Under the pieces are notes generated by a model, which worked only from the letters and a program-made list of their open reading frames with translations, was not told the origin of the DNA and did no database searches. Position numbers and translations under genes: made by a program. DNA of 64,000 nt from Paramecium octaurelia. Lineage: Eukaryota > Ciliophora > Oligohymenophorea > Peniculida > Parameciidae. The stretch is from positions 505,722 to 569,721 of the forward strand of contig CAJJDP010000039.1 of the NCBI GenBank assembly GCA_905182995.1, given 5' to 3'. Positions 1 through 11,164 of the stretch are shown here, in pieces (position 1 is the first letter of the stretch; every line of letters starts with the position of its first letter).

Positions 1-112
1 ATAATTTTATTTAATAAAATTTATGAATGATTGCTATTATTGTTATTTATAAGCTTTTTTTTGAATTGTTAATTCCTAATTTATATATTTATAAATTTAT
101 CTGTTAACTCCA

Positions 113-843
113 ATGAGTTACGATATATCCCAATAGTTCATCGAATTTCGTAAGCAAATTATGAACAAAACCTTGGCTACTCCAGCAACCAATAACAGCA
201 AAATACAAACGATATCAACACCATCAAAGAAACAAGAATTTTCAGTTGACATCCTCAAATCGTCGATCTGCAAAAACGCCAAACGTCTCAAAGTTAAATC
301 TGCAATATCAAGTATGAACATCATCATTTACTCTCAGATATTCCTTTGAGTCCCAATAAACAAAAAGCGTAATCGCCAATCAAGAAATAGCCTTTCAAAA
401 GCCCGCAAAGATTGAATCAGAATTAACCAATCAGGAGTCCAAACAAATAACTATACAGCAGCACATCCAAAAGTTAGCAGTCTTAATTGAACACTTTTCA
501 ATTGCCACAATCCTCTAGATAATCAGATTATGTCGATCAATAAAGTTAAATCAAGTTGTACTCTTCCAAATACCAGAAAATTATGAATGAAGAACAAGGA
601 CTCTATTACAGCCAATTGCAAACTAAATTAGATCAACTTTCGTAGATTATTGGCAATTAAGATGATCGACAAAGAAACCTACTTGAAATCGATAACATGA
701 TTAATCAATCCAAACAGATCAATGCAAAATCTAGGGTCTAAAAACATGTCGATAGTTTGCAATTTGAAAGCAAGGCATTACAAAGCGATCTAAACACTAT
801 TAAAAATAAAATATCAAGATTTTCTGATTTTACTGATAATTGA
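113..843 (+). CDS. Small coiled-coil protein, function unknown
   Basis: The frame starts MSYDISQQFIEFRKQ and runs to TGA at 841-843, giving 234 residues after removal of one 26-nt intron (312-337, GTATG...CTCAG). The intron is needed because the frame would otherwise hit TGA at 348. TAA/TAG codons are frequent and read as Gln. The second half is rich in Q, K, D and E with heptad-like hydrophobics, consistent with a coiled coil. There is no signal peptide or membrane segment and I recognise no family. It is tail-to-tail with the carboxypeptidase gene, with 20 bases between the two stops. Confidence 0.75.
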
Positions 844-863
844 TATATAAGTTATATATGAGA

Positions 864-1800
864 TCATTGAATTTAAGATAAACACCATTATACTAGTTGC
901 ATAGTTTCAGACCATCGATCTTCTTGATTTCGACAACCCAAAATTACTATTGTAAATGATCTGTTATTTGACTGATAATAACTAGCCAAACAAGGACCCG
1001 CTACTGAAGTATTACCAGTTTTAATTCCTCGAAAACCCTAATAAAGCAATTTGTTTGTGTTTTCCCACATAACATCCCTTGTAAATCCTTTAAAATTATT
1101 TATTTACAATGATACCTTCTTCATCTTAAATAGTACAGAAATGAATCTTTGTATTTACAACCTTTCTAAAGAATTCATCTTTTAATAATTAATTGCAAAG
1201 TTTGGCGACATCACTCGCTGAAGATAAATTATTTTTATTGTTTAACCCGTGTGGGTTTGCATAAGTAGTTTGAGACATTCTTAATTCTCTTGCTTTGTTA
1301 TTCATTTCCTGAATAAAATATATGATTGGATTATTTCCTTTAATTTTATTTTAATACATAGCATAAATTCCAAAATTTTCAGCGAATGTCATAGCTGCAT
1401 CGTTGCCTGATGGTAACATTAATCCATAAAATAAATCATCAATTGATAGTACGTCTCCTTTGAGTAAATTAGCAGTCGTGCCACCTACTAAACTTGCTTA
1501 TAAACTAACTTCAGCATATGTATTATTAGTTTAAACATTCATTGTCTTGCACATATTCAAAACAACATAGAATGTCATTATTTTTGTGATCGAAGCTATC
1601 TCCCTTCTTTAATTCTCATTGTAAGCATATATAACATCTCCAGAATTTGAATCTACTACAATCCAGGATTTAGCAGTCAATCTTGGAGCAAAACTTTTTT
1701 CATCTGTCCCAATCAAATAAACTGTCTTTATTTGTTACAACCTCTGGGATTATCTTTCCTCCTCTGATTTTGGCTTCCATCTTATATGATTCGAATTCAT
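864..1800 (-). CDS. Serine D-Ala-D-Ala carboxypeptidase-like protein (peptidase S11 family)
   Basis: The product is 302 residues after removing a 28-nt intron (1088-1115); the spliced length is an exact number of codons. All three catalytic signatures of penicillin-binding protein 5 type peptidases are present in order: SITK with the nucleophile Ser70, SGN at 131-133, and KTG at 251-253. The supporting motif NPHGL is at about 182, and the N-terminal part matches the family (KSWIVVDSNSGDVIY). In bacteria these enzymes trim peptidoglycan stem peptides. A ciliate has no peptidoglycan, so the substrate here is unknown; digestion of bacterial wall fragments or another acyl transfer are guesses. 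No signal peptide is visible on this start, and the short tail after the KTG domain lacks the C-terminal membrane anchor of bacterial enzymes. The intron and TAA/TAG Gln codons show it is a resident nuclear gene, not contamination. Confidence 0.9.
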
Positions 1801-2307
1801 ATAATATAAAATATTTATACAGAATAAGATAAATATATTTTATAATTTTCACCAAACTCTTAAATTTTACCACATTACACTCCTCTATTTTATTTTACCA
1901 GTTCCAAAATAAGAAAGCAACTTCTTTGTTTGAAATTTTCCTATTTATAAAATTCAGAATTCTTTAAGTTATTCAGAAGGTAATTTATTTTTAGAATAAA
2001 TTTAAAACTCATACAAATATTATTTAGATTATTTTTCACTTTTCTTTTAATTCAATAACCTTATTCTTAAATAATCAATACATACAAGGATTAGAATGGG
2101 TTCCTTCTTATCTTAAAGTCTGATATATGTAATTAGTTTCGTTCTTATTAGCAACAGTAATTCCTTATCCTTATTATTTAATATATTTTCAAAGAGTAGG
2201 TTTATAAATAAAGTTAAGTATAATATATGAGAGTAATGCTTAAATTGTAATTGGATTAAGATAGTAATCTTGGTGGATTGATTTATTAATTAATATTTTT
2301 TTTGATA
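1801..2307. other. Unassigned stretch with fragmentary open frames
   Basis: This AT-rich stretch lies between two divergently transcribed genes. Several frames are TGA-free for long runs, which is expected by chance at this base composition. A short hydrophobic plus-strand ORF from an ATG at 2096 (MGSFLSQSLIYVISFV...) ends at a TGA near 2230. Another plus-strand frame reads like membrane-protein sequence (WVPSYLK, then YPYYLIYFQRVGL) only if a 34-nt intron is assumed, and it has no ATG. I cannot support a gene here. Confidence 0.4.
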
Positions 2308-2758
2308 ATGTCGGAAAATAATATTAATTCAAATCATAATAATATTTCGCATCATCATAATTAAAGAAGATCACCATCGCCATATAATCCTTGAAAATTT
2401 GATAAATTAGCAAGGGAAGAATGCTGGAATAATGTATCAGCCCGTTTATATTGAATAATAGGCGTAAATAATGGAAGGAAGAAATCCAGATAGATGGAGA
2501 TTAGATGCTGTTGGTAATCCAGTTTGTAAAGCCTTAAACAGTTGCAGAGGACCATTCTGTTATCAATTCGATCATATTGTACCATATTCAAAAGGTGGGG
2601 AAAGTATTAGCAAAAATTGTTAATTATTGTAATCATTTGTCAACATATACAAATCAAATAAAGAAAATATTTCAAAGGATGAGTTGAAGCAAGTTTCTCC
2701 TTAATTAAATTTCACACCTGAATAATTTGATGCTATAGAGTATGCTATATATGGTTGA
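2308..2758 (+). CDS. HNH endonuclease-like protein, interrupted by an in-frame TGA
   Basis: The downstream exon encodes GRNPDRWRLDA, CxxxxGPFCYQFDHIVPY, then SKGGES and an N-rich helix, which is the HNH nuclease fold as found in plant and protist proteins of this type. A 28-nt intron (2434-2461) joins the block WNN to AQIMEGRNPDRW; the joined text matches the usual family order. The upstream exon begins MSENNINSNHNN, is His/Asn-rich, and reaches a TGA at 2392-2394 in the same frame, just before KFDKLAREECW. No GT-AG pair can remove that TGA. It may be a TGG (Trp) changed to TGA, a sequencing error, or a sign that the gene is dead. Without it the product would be 140 residues. Confidence 0.7.
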
Positions 2759-2883
2759 CATTGGAAGGAAGTCTGTTTGTTGTTTTTACTTTTTTTTACA
2801 TTTTTATTTAACTGTTTTGTTTGTAAAAATAATTGTCTATTTCTATAAATGCCTTGTTGTTTTAAAATTACAGTAAAATTTAT

Positions 2884-4712
2884 TCATTTTCTTGTCTTAC
2901 TACTATTGTTTTCCCATCCCGATTTTCTTTTTGTCTCATATCGATTCTATCGATGTTTTCTATCATGATGTTTTCTGTAATATAATTAATTATATATTTT
3001 AACTTAGAACTGTCACTTGAACTATGTCTCCTCTTTCTGGATTGTGATCTTGATCTCCTGCCTTTGTTTCTGCTTCCATTCTCATCTACATTAGTTTTAC
3101 TATCTCAATACATTTATTATTATAATTATGATGATAATGGCTATGATAGGAGTTTTGATTTCTTTCAATTGATTTTTCTGATCTTTCATGAATTTTGCTG
3201 CTATTAATTTCAACAGTGCTGATATTAATATCTTGATAATTTTTTTCTTGGTTTAATAAAAATATCATTTACTTCCACTCTATTGTTTATCAGACCTATC
3301 TCTTTCTTTTTCCCTCTCTATTTTCTCACTCTTTTCTTTCTCAATTTTCTCTTGTCTTTCTTTTTCCATTCTCTCTTGTCTCTCTTATCTTTCCAATCTC
3401 TCTTATTTCTCTAATCTTTCAATCTTTTCCTGAACTTCCTTATCAATTTCTTATTGTAGAATTAGCCTCATCTATTTTTCAGTGTCATAGTTGCTAGAGA
3501 GAGGATTAACAAATTCTGACAAATTCGAGAGTTAAGGGACTTTCTTACCATCTTCATTCACTAATATGATTTCAGGTTAAGACAATTTTCTCTCAAAAAA
3601 GTATCTAACTATAGAAATTCTGGTCTTTACTTATTGAAAATGTCTACCAAACCTTAGGATTATTTTAAATCATCACAATAGATCACTCCATACTTACATC
3701 CTTCAACTATGATTCAACTATCATTTATACATTCAAATAACTCTTCCACTCTTAATGATCGTATGTCTATTTAATATTTGTCATTCCTTCTTTCATACAC
3801 AATACTCTCTATTTTCTCCTTATAAAATTAAACAGGTAGAAATCTTAGGATTACCTTATATTAGATTTTAATGTCTCTGATTTTTCTTAAAATTCCAACC
3901 TTTGGAAGATAGAGGATAATTTATTACTTGAAAATTCTCCCCTAGATATTTCTTGTGTTTTGGTTAATTTTTATTCATATTATAATAAAAAAATTAGGCT
4001 GATTTATCTTCATTTATTCTTATAACATATGCCTGTTCTCCTGCCAAATATACCTTTTAGACTTCTTCAAAATTAATAAAATGATAATCTTTGAATCTAT
4101 AAATAATTTTAATAACATAAATAAATTTACTTTTCCTTTAAATACTTTTTAATAGAATGCTTATCTTGACATGCTTCAAGTGAAGAATCATAATAAAAGA
4201 GAATTACATCTTTTTAGTTTTGCCACTCCAAAGGGATTCTAAGATTTATTTAAAAATTTAAAACTTCTCGTATTTTCCTGTTTTTGTGGGTTCTAAAATT
4301 CGAATTTCATAGCAATTAGAATTAAGAACAGAATTACATATATCACGAATTGATAATTTTGTACCTATGAATTCTATTTTAGCTTAATATTGATCATCAT
4401 CACAAGGACTGGAATCACCAGACGAAAACTCGCACATGGCCTTGGATGGCGATGGTGGCTGACTTGGAGACCAGACTACGCGAAACTCCTTCTCATGTGT
4501 ATTTAGATGTTTCAAATCGTAGGTTGAGAGTTTTTACCTAAAATAAACAATCGCCTGACGTGTTATAGTATAAAGTATATAATCAATATTTTTCAAAATA
4601 TCTGTGTAAATTCAAACCTGCTGATTCTTTTCCATTGAGGATAATTTAGTCGCTTAATTAAATGCCTGCTCAATTCCAAATTCGTTACACCCTTTTCCGC
4701 TATCTCAATCAT
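2884..4712 (-). CDS. Multi-intron protein with coiled coil and RS-rich tail, family unknown
   Basis: The gene starts MIEIAEKGVTNLELSRH and ends ...KSGWENNSSKTRK at TGA 2884-2886. I placed nine introns of 22-34 nt or, in one case, 80 nt; together they leave 511 exact codons. The middle part (about 130-330) is a mixed alpha/beta region I do not recognise. It is followed by a highly charged helix of RLEKQERLERQERQ type and a tail with the arginine-serine run RSRSQSRKRRHSSSDSS. RS tails are typical of splicing or nuclear-speckle proteins, so a nuclear RNA role is a reasonable guess. The first intron (4534-4615 region) is abnormal: either a single 80-nt intron or a normal 22-nt intron plus a 43-bp TA-bounded insert. 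Confidence 0.75.
4564..4608. other. Candidate retained internal eliminated sequence (IES) or part of a long intron
   Basis: This segment begins TATAGTAT on the plus strand and its other end reads TACACAGA on the minus strand. Both resemble the Paramecium IES end consensus TAYAGYNR (7 of 8 and 6 of 8 positions), and both ends are TA. Excising 43 bp while leaving one TA removes an in-frame TGA from the host gene and leaves a standard 22-nt intron beside it, with the frame intact. The competing reading is one 80-nt intron, which also keeps frame. Confidence 0.4.
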
Positions 4713-4797
4713 TTTAATTATATTTAAATTTAATATATGCTTTTAGATATTCAAAATTCTTTCTAATATTTTCCTTAATAAAATTATTATAAATATA

Positions 4798-7700
4798 TCA
4801 TTTTATTTAATATCCCTTCTTCCTCTCCCCCTAGAACATAGTCAACTGAGTCTTCAGAGATTCTATCTCCTACGTGTATTGATTCAATTTCTCCTTCAAA
4901 GCCTGCTACAAACCCCTCATGTGATCAATCTCTTCATCCCTCATTTAACAAACCGACTTCCACTTCTCAACCTATAAAATGTAATCCTAAATATTCTAAT
5001 CAAATTTATATTCGTTTTCAATCGAAAATCTAATTTCACTCTCTATTGACATTCTTAGCTCCCTCTCCAATCTCACTCTTAACTCCTACTCGAACTTCAT
5101 CCTCTACTAATTGAACTACTACTCAATCTGCAATCTCACTTAATACTGCTCCTTTTTCAACTGCTCCAACTATTGATCCTTTGTAACAACTTGTTTCTTC
5201 AATTCAAAAATGTCATACATCAAAGCATCCACATCAATCGCTGGTTTTATTTGTTTCTACAAAATTAAAATCTACTATTCGTATTTCAGTCTCAACTCAG
5301 TTTCAATCTATAATTTCTACTACTTTTCTACTTAGATTTACTTTCTCAATTCCTCCATCTCAAAATTATACCTATCAGTTATCTATCTTATTTCCTACTC
5401 CACCCGTAATTTGATGTTCTTCTCTGATTGGAATTTCTACTCCATATACTCCTGTCTCTCTATTTCATACTGCTTCTCCTTTTGAACCAATTGCTTCTTG
5501 AGTTCAAATATCTCGTACATCAATGCATCAACATCAATATTTACCTATTTACTTTGCAAGGTTTCATACTCCCGAAGAATCTCTTAGTACTTGAATTAAA
5601 ACTCCTATATTTACTATTACTTGTTCTGTTAATCCCTTTTGAAAATATCAATCTGCTATATAAGCATTTCTATTTCTCGTTTCATCATTATTTCCTACTA
5701 TTAAAACGAACTCAAATCCTATTAGAATTAACCTATTTATATATTTAATTGTTCTATCTAATCCTTATAAGCATTAATGTTGGTTATGTAAACTTGCAAT
5801 TGTGATTTTATTTAATTTTTTTCTTTTTCACTCTCCTCTAATTTAATTCTTGTAATGTCGTATTCCACTCGAAACTTTTCCAAGTCATTCTTTTAATTAG
5901 AAGCCAATTGTATTTAAGATCTGAGAGATAATCGTTCTCTATCCTGTTCCTCTAAATTTATTTTTAATTAGGAATATTCAACTTTTATTCTATCAAATTC
6001 TCCTTTTTAATTATTTAAGATTTACAACTATTATCTTAAACTGATCGTTTCCCTTTCAAGTTACTCATACTTTTATTTAAAGATTTCATATTCTCTTCTT
6101 ATATTTTCCAATTCTAACTTTGTATTATTCAAAATCATTATTTATTATTTTAACCCTTGTCTCTCTCTATCAGATTCTTCTAATTTCATAAGAGATTGAT
6201 TCCTTTCCTATTCCAACATTTGTACTTAGGATTTAAATTATTGTAGCTGTTGTCGAAGTATATCCATCTCATTTCTTAATTGGGACTTTTCTCTTTCCTA
6301 CTCCTATAACCTTATTTGCAAAGCATCATAATCTTTTTTAATGAGATCGTATTAAGTTCTCTATTGCTCGAACATTATTATCTATTAACGAGTAGTATCT
6401 GCCTCTTTTTCTAATCTAGCTATTTTAAATTGATAATTTTGATTGTCCTTTTCTAAATCATTGATTCTATATCTAAGTTTATCTAACTCCTATAAATTTA
6501 ACTTTAGTTATTATCTTTCTCTTTCCAATTCGGAACACTTTATCTACCACCTTTCTAATTCCTTTTTCACTAACAAATTTTCATTTTCATTGTCTTAGTA
6601 ATCTTTTATTGTGGATCTCAGAAAATTGATTTCGTTTTCATAAGTTTTACATTTCAAAATCCAGGTTTACATTTCTGATTTGAGTGCGTCAAATTCTGTA
6701 TTGAACTAAATTGTTATTTGTTTTTTAGAAATGATCAATTAGTTGTTCACTTCTTCAAGTTTATATCTTAATTATTCATATTCTTTTTTTAATTTCTCAT
6801 TTTCTTATACGATAAAATTATATTTATTTTGTAACTCTGCATATTGCATTTTGTACATATTTGCTTCTTATAATTACTTTTCCAATTAACTTATTTTGAA
6901 TTAATAATTGGCCTCTAAATTGTTGTATTTATTCTCCAATTCCAAATATTGAGTTTTATAAATACTGGCATCTGCTAATTATTTTTCGAGCCACACTATT
7001 TTCTATTAATAATTGCTAGCTTCTTCGAATTTGATCCTTAACAATTCATAGTCTTTTCTTAAATTCTCATATTTGCTTTACAATTCTATAAATTGTGATT
7101 TGTAGAGATTAGAATCAGCCAATTATTTTTCTAGTTGAATAATTCGATATTCAAAATCCTTTCTCTCCTTCTCCATCGTAATTATCAAATCAATCTTCTA
7201 ATTTTATTGTTGGAGTTTCATTTACAATTCTTGTATTAATTTATCCTTTTTATTAATTTCAATCTATTAATATTATATCTAATCCAAAAGCTCTTTAATC
7301 TTGGCTTTCAATTAGTTGCTCTCATTTAAGGCATAACTTTATGATTATAAATCATTCTGTGCTTATTAAATCTTAATAGTCAACTACTTATTTGTATTTC
7401 TTAAATTATTAAGCTCATCGTTTAATTGTTGATTTTGATATTTGAGTTTTTCTAATTCTGAATTTGCTTGTTAATTTTATCTATTTTCTATCATTAATAA
7501 TTATGATTTATATTGATCCAAATCTTATTTGTTTTTTACATCCAATTATTTGTAATACTCTAATTCTCTCTACAATTAAATTAATTCTTAATTCAATTCA
7601 TCGAAATCCTACAATTACTTCTAAGAAGCCTTGAATTATAATTGCAATGCAGTGTAATTTTCATTCATTTAATGCAATTGTTATCTCAGTCTCGAAGTAT

Positions 7701-9018
7701 CTGCCAATTGATCCTACAGCTCTCGAATTTGCTTTTCAAAATTAATAATTTTCTATTTCTCATGTTCTTGAACCATATTCAATTGACCGTTTAATTATTC
7801 ATTTTGATATTTCTTTTATTCGTATTATTGTAATAAATTATTATATTTGTTAGTTAAGTCATACATTTGTCTCTATAATTAATCTAATTGCTACTATAAC
7901 TCATCAATTCTTCTAGTATATTACTCTATACGATGCTTATCCTTTTCCATTTAAGATATTTAACTCTGTAATTCCCTACATCTATTTTGCAATTGAGTAT
8001 TTCCTTATTCCAATTCAATTAAGTATTATTGATTTCTATTAGCTTCCTCTTCTAACTATTATCTTTTTCTCAATATTTACTATTCATTCTAACTCAATTA
8101 TTGCTTGAGTAGTTAAATCTCTTGTAATAAAGCATCCCTTTCATTCTACCATTTTTATTGTTCTCTTAATAATTGATCTTTAATTTGAATGTTAATTGTA
8201 TTTCTCTAATCTGAAAGTATCTTATCACGTTCCTAATTCATATCCTCCAACTGCTTTTGATATTGTTTTTATAGTTGTAACAATTGCTACTATAATTATG
8301 TGTTCTATTCTTTCAATATAATGTTCTCATTATTATTCCCTTGGGCTGCTTTATTAATCTACATAATATAATTATCTTCCTTTGCCATTAGATCTCGAAT
8401 CTGCATCTCCAGTTATCTAATTTTGGCAAGATATTATTGGTTTTCCTATTGATAATGATATGACTCTTCTTGAACGTATTTTGATTTATCGTTAAGTGAT
8501 CGCAATCTATGGACCTCTTATTATAGATTTCTCAAATCATTGTTCAATCCATCAATTGTATATTTCATTCTCTAATTGTCTTATTACAGATTCTGTTCTT
8601 ATGACAATCCTCTTTGCTTAATATCATTGAATCCCTATAACAATTATTCGTTATCTCTTTTTGCTTTATCCAAATCAAGGTTCAATCGATCAATTATTTA
8701 TTTCTATCGTTAGATTTCTTCCTCATATTCTTTGACTGACTAATTCATTTAATCAAGAGCCTTCTTCATTTGCTAATTATCCTTGAATATTTGTTGAAAT
8801 TCAGGCACTTTAAATTTGATTGATTATTACAATACCTTTTTAATTCAGATAATGAAGCTAAGCCTATAGTTATTAGATCTCTTATTTTAAAGCCTCATTT
8901 TCTCTATCTACCTAAAAACAATCATGAGATGATTGCTATGGATTTTCTTTTTTTGCCTTACAAAATGTACAAGGACATGCAAATTAGCTTGATTATCATT
9001 ATTAAAATACTGCTGCAT
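4798..9018 (-). CDS. Very long coiled-coil protein with N-terminal Cys cluster
   Basis: The product is about 1,389 residues. The start is MQHQFACPCTFCKAKKENP. Two introns near the 5' end (23 and 28 nt) restore the frame, and the remainder is a single open frame of about 4 kb using TAA/TAG as Gln. The N-terminus carries CPCxxC followed by SHDC, a possible metal-binding knuckle. Everything after about residue 45 is Q, E, K, L-rich coiled coil. Near the C-terminus a block is repeated about 300 bp apart (5181-5239 and 5483-5539), reading DVDALMYDIFELKKQ and DVDALMYEIFELKKQ. Such proteins in ciliates are often cortical, basal-body or scaffold components, but nothing here proves it. Confidence 0.85.
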
Positions 9019-9763
9019 CAAGATATCCTTATAATTTTACAAATAAATTATATTTATTAAGAATCGAATTAAATTGAATTAAAGGATATTCAACTCTAAC
9101 AATGAATAAATTATCCAAATATCTCTACCATACAATTAATGAATAGTAGAATTAACTATTAAAAGGAAGTAAAAAATGTCTGATCAATCAATTATTGTAC
9201 CTTTGACATTGTTGTAATTATTGATTGAGAACTCAATAGAAGAGGATCAAAAATAACAAGTCATAAAAGAACTCTTAAAATTTTTGTGATTTATATTACA
9301 TAATAAAGTTTTATAAATAAATCACATAATACTGTAAACAACTTTACTGACTCTGAGATTCTTACTCTTTTTTGAATAATTTTTCAAAGGGGAAATAGAA
9401 TACTCGTTACAAATTAAAAAAGTAAGTTAAATTCTAAAATCAAAGAAGACTTTACAATAGTAAATTTATTATTATTTATTAACTGTTTCAAGAAACGAAT
9501 TTATGTATGAATTACCCATATCAAGATAAGACTCTCATGTGATTCTTTTACAACTGAAATTAGAGTTAACCAAATTAAATCATCAATTATTTATATATAG
9601 AATTTTTAGAAAGTAAAGTTTGTCCATATATTAAAGTGAAATCATTAAATGTAATTATTTGATTTTGTCATTTGTTTATATTCATCTCAATAACAAATAA
9701 TTCTAGTTTATAAATGCTGAAAAATATTAAAAATAAATGATAATAAAAACATAGTCTAATATT
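9019..9763. other. Intergenic stretch, one possible micro-ORF
   Basis: This is mostly low-complexity AT sequence. A 38-codon plus-strand frame, 9176-9292, starts MSDQSIIVPLTLLQLL and ends at TGA; its composition is protein-like, but it is too short to trust. I see nothing else. Confidence 0.4.
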
Positions 9764-11136
9764 TCATTTTATTAACAAATGACTTTCAATGATCCCTTAT
9801 TCTATTGCTCTAATTATCTTATTCATATAATTCATTTGCTGTCTTTTGATTTCAGTTTGTCCAGTAGTAAATTGTAAAGCTTCACATGGTAATGCATATT
9901 ACAAATTTCCAATACCTTAAGTATTCTATACATTATTTTATAAGTTTGGATATTGGTTTAAAATCTTTAAGATTTATATGTTGTCTCGAATTTCCCTTAA
10001 TTCCTACAACAATATTTATTTTTTCAAACGTATATCCTGAGTATCATTTTTTAAAACTTATTTTTCCTCTAATTTGATAGTGGACTTGCATTTTGGACAA
10101 AATTGATTTTAATTACCTGAGATCCATGTTTTTAAGCAACTACTATGGAAAACATGACCACATTATAGTAATTTCCCTTTTTCTAATTCATTAAGACAGA
10201 TTAAACATGTGGAATCATGAGATTCATTTTTTTCTACATCTTAAATCCTATTTATCATTCTCACCAGTTTAATCTGATTATAAACAGCTTTTATTTTTTT
10301 ATACAAAGCAATTCCATTTTCAACTATATCTACAAGCAAAATCAGTAAAAATCCTTGTGTATTTAACACATGTTGAAATAGTATAATTTATACACTTAAT
10401 TTTAAAATTTTTGATAAGACTTCTAAAGCAGAAAAGATAGTTTGTTTAGATTCGAATTAAGAATAAGTTAAAATTTCAAAGAGATTGAATACATATTTTA
10501 TTACTGGCAGAACCATTCGAATTGGCAAAAGTGCAAATTCAAAACTAAACAATAGGTCTTAAAATTTCTCTTCTGCTCCATAAAAAAAATAGAGACTTAT
10601 CTAACTAAAATAATTCTAATTTGCTACTTTTATATCAATATAAAATAGTATGATGAAAGTCATCAATAATTTGGCATGATCACTAAAAGTTAATGAGGAT
10701 TCTGCAATCAAAAATCCAGCTCTTTTTTTTGAAACCCAATGGATTATTGAAAGCGCTATCAACCAAAGCATTAAAACTAAAAAACTCTATGATCATTTTT
10801 ACATATAAATTTCCAATCTAATGACACGTAAAAAAAGAATAATAAATATGCTACTTCCAATATTTTCCTCTTTGTCTTATCAATCACAGACTATTCATTA
10901 ATAAATATAACTCATACAATTTTTTCTAATTCCTTTAATTTTCCGAACATAAATTTTAAGAACATCATTATCAATATGGAAACAAACATTATGGCAAAAT
11001 TTACTAATATTGTTCTATTTATTTTATTTGTGCTCAGATATAAGACTGATGGGTAAAATTGCTTATTGACATTGAAAGAGTTGTAAATTGCTCCTACAGC
11101 AATGGCAATGCTGAAAAAAGAATAAAACTTTAACAT
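9764..11136 (-). CDS. HRD1: Hrd1/synoviolin-type ER membrane RING E3 ubiquitin ligase
   Basis: The N-terminus (MLKFYSFFSIAIAVGAIYNSF... QFYPSVLYLSTNKINRT) matches the first two membrane helices and lumenal loop of Hrd1, including the FYPSVLYL block. Two introns (27 and 26 nt) follow near 10890 and 10800, then several more hydrophobic helices. A RING domain lies at about 10085-10225: CLIC, CGHVFHSSC and CPKC, i.e. C-x2-C...C-x-H-x2-H-x2-C...C-x2-C. The tail is Q/N-rich and helical, without further membrane segments. The family ubiquitinates misfolded ER proteins during ERAD. The length, about 439 residues, fits a compact Hrd1. The start lies 28 bases from the stop of the upstream gene on the same strand. 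Confidence 0.88.
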
Positions 11137-11164
11137 TTTTAATATTATTAATAATACACATCAT

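Noticed and set aside
2361-2591. 76-codon minus-strand ORF
   Set aside because: Antisense of the HNH gene, which has recognisable family motifs on the plus strand.
5428-5748. 106-codon hydrophobic plus-strand frame
   Set aside because: Antisense of the coiled-coil gene at 4798-9018; its Leu/Tyr content comes from reversed Lys/Gln codons.
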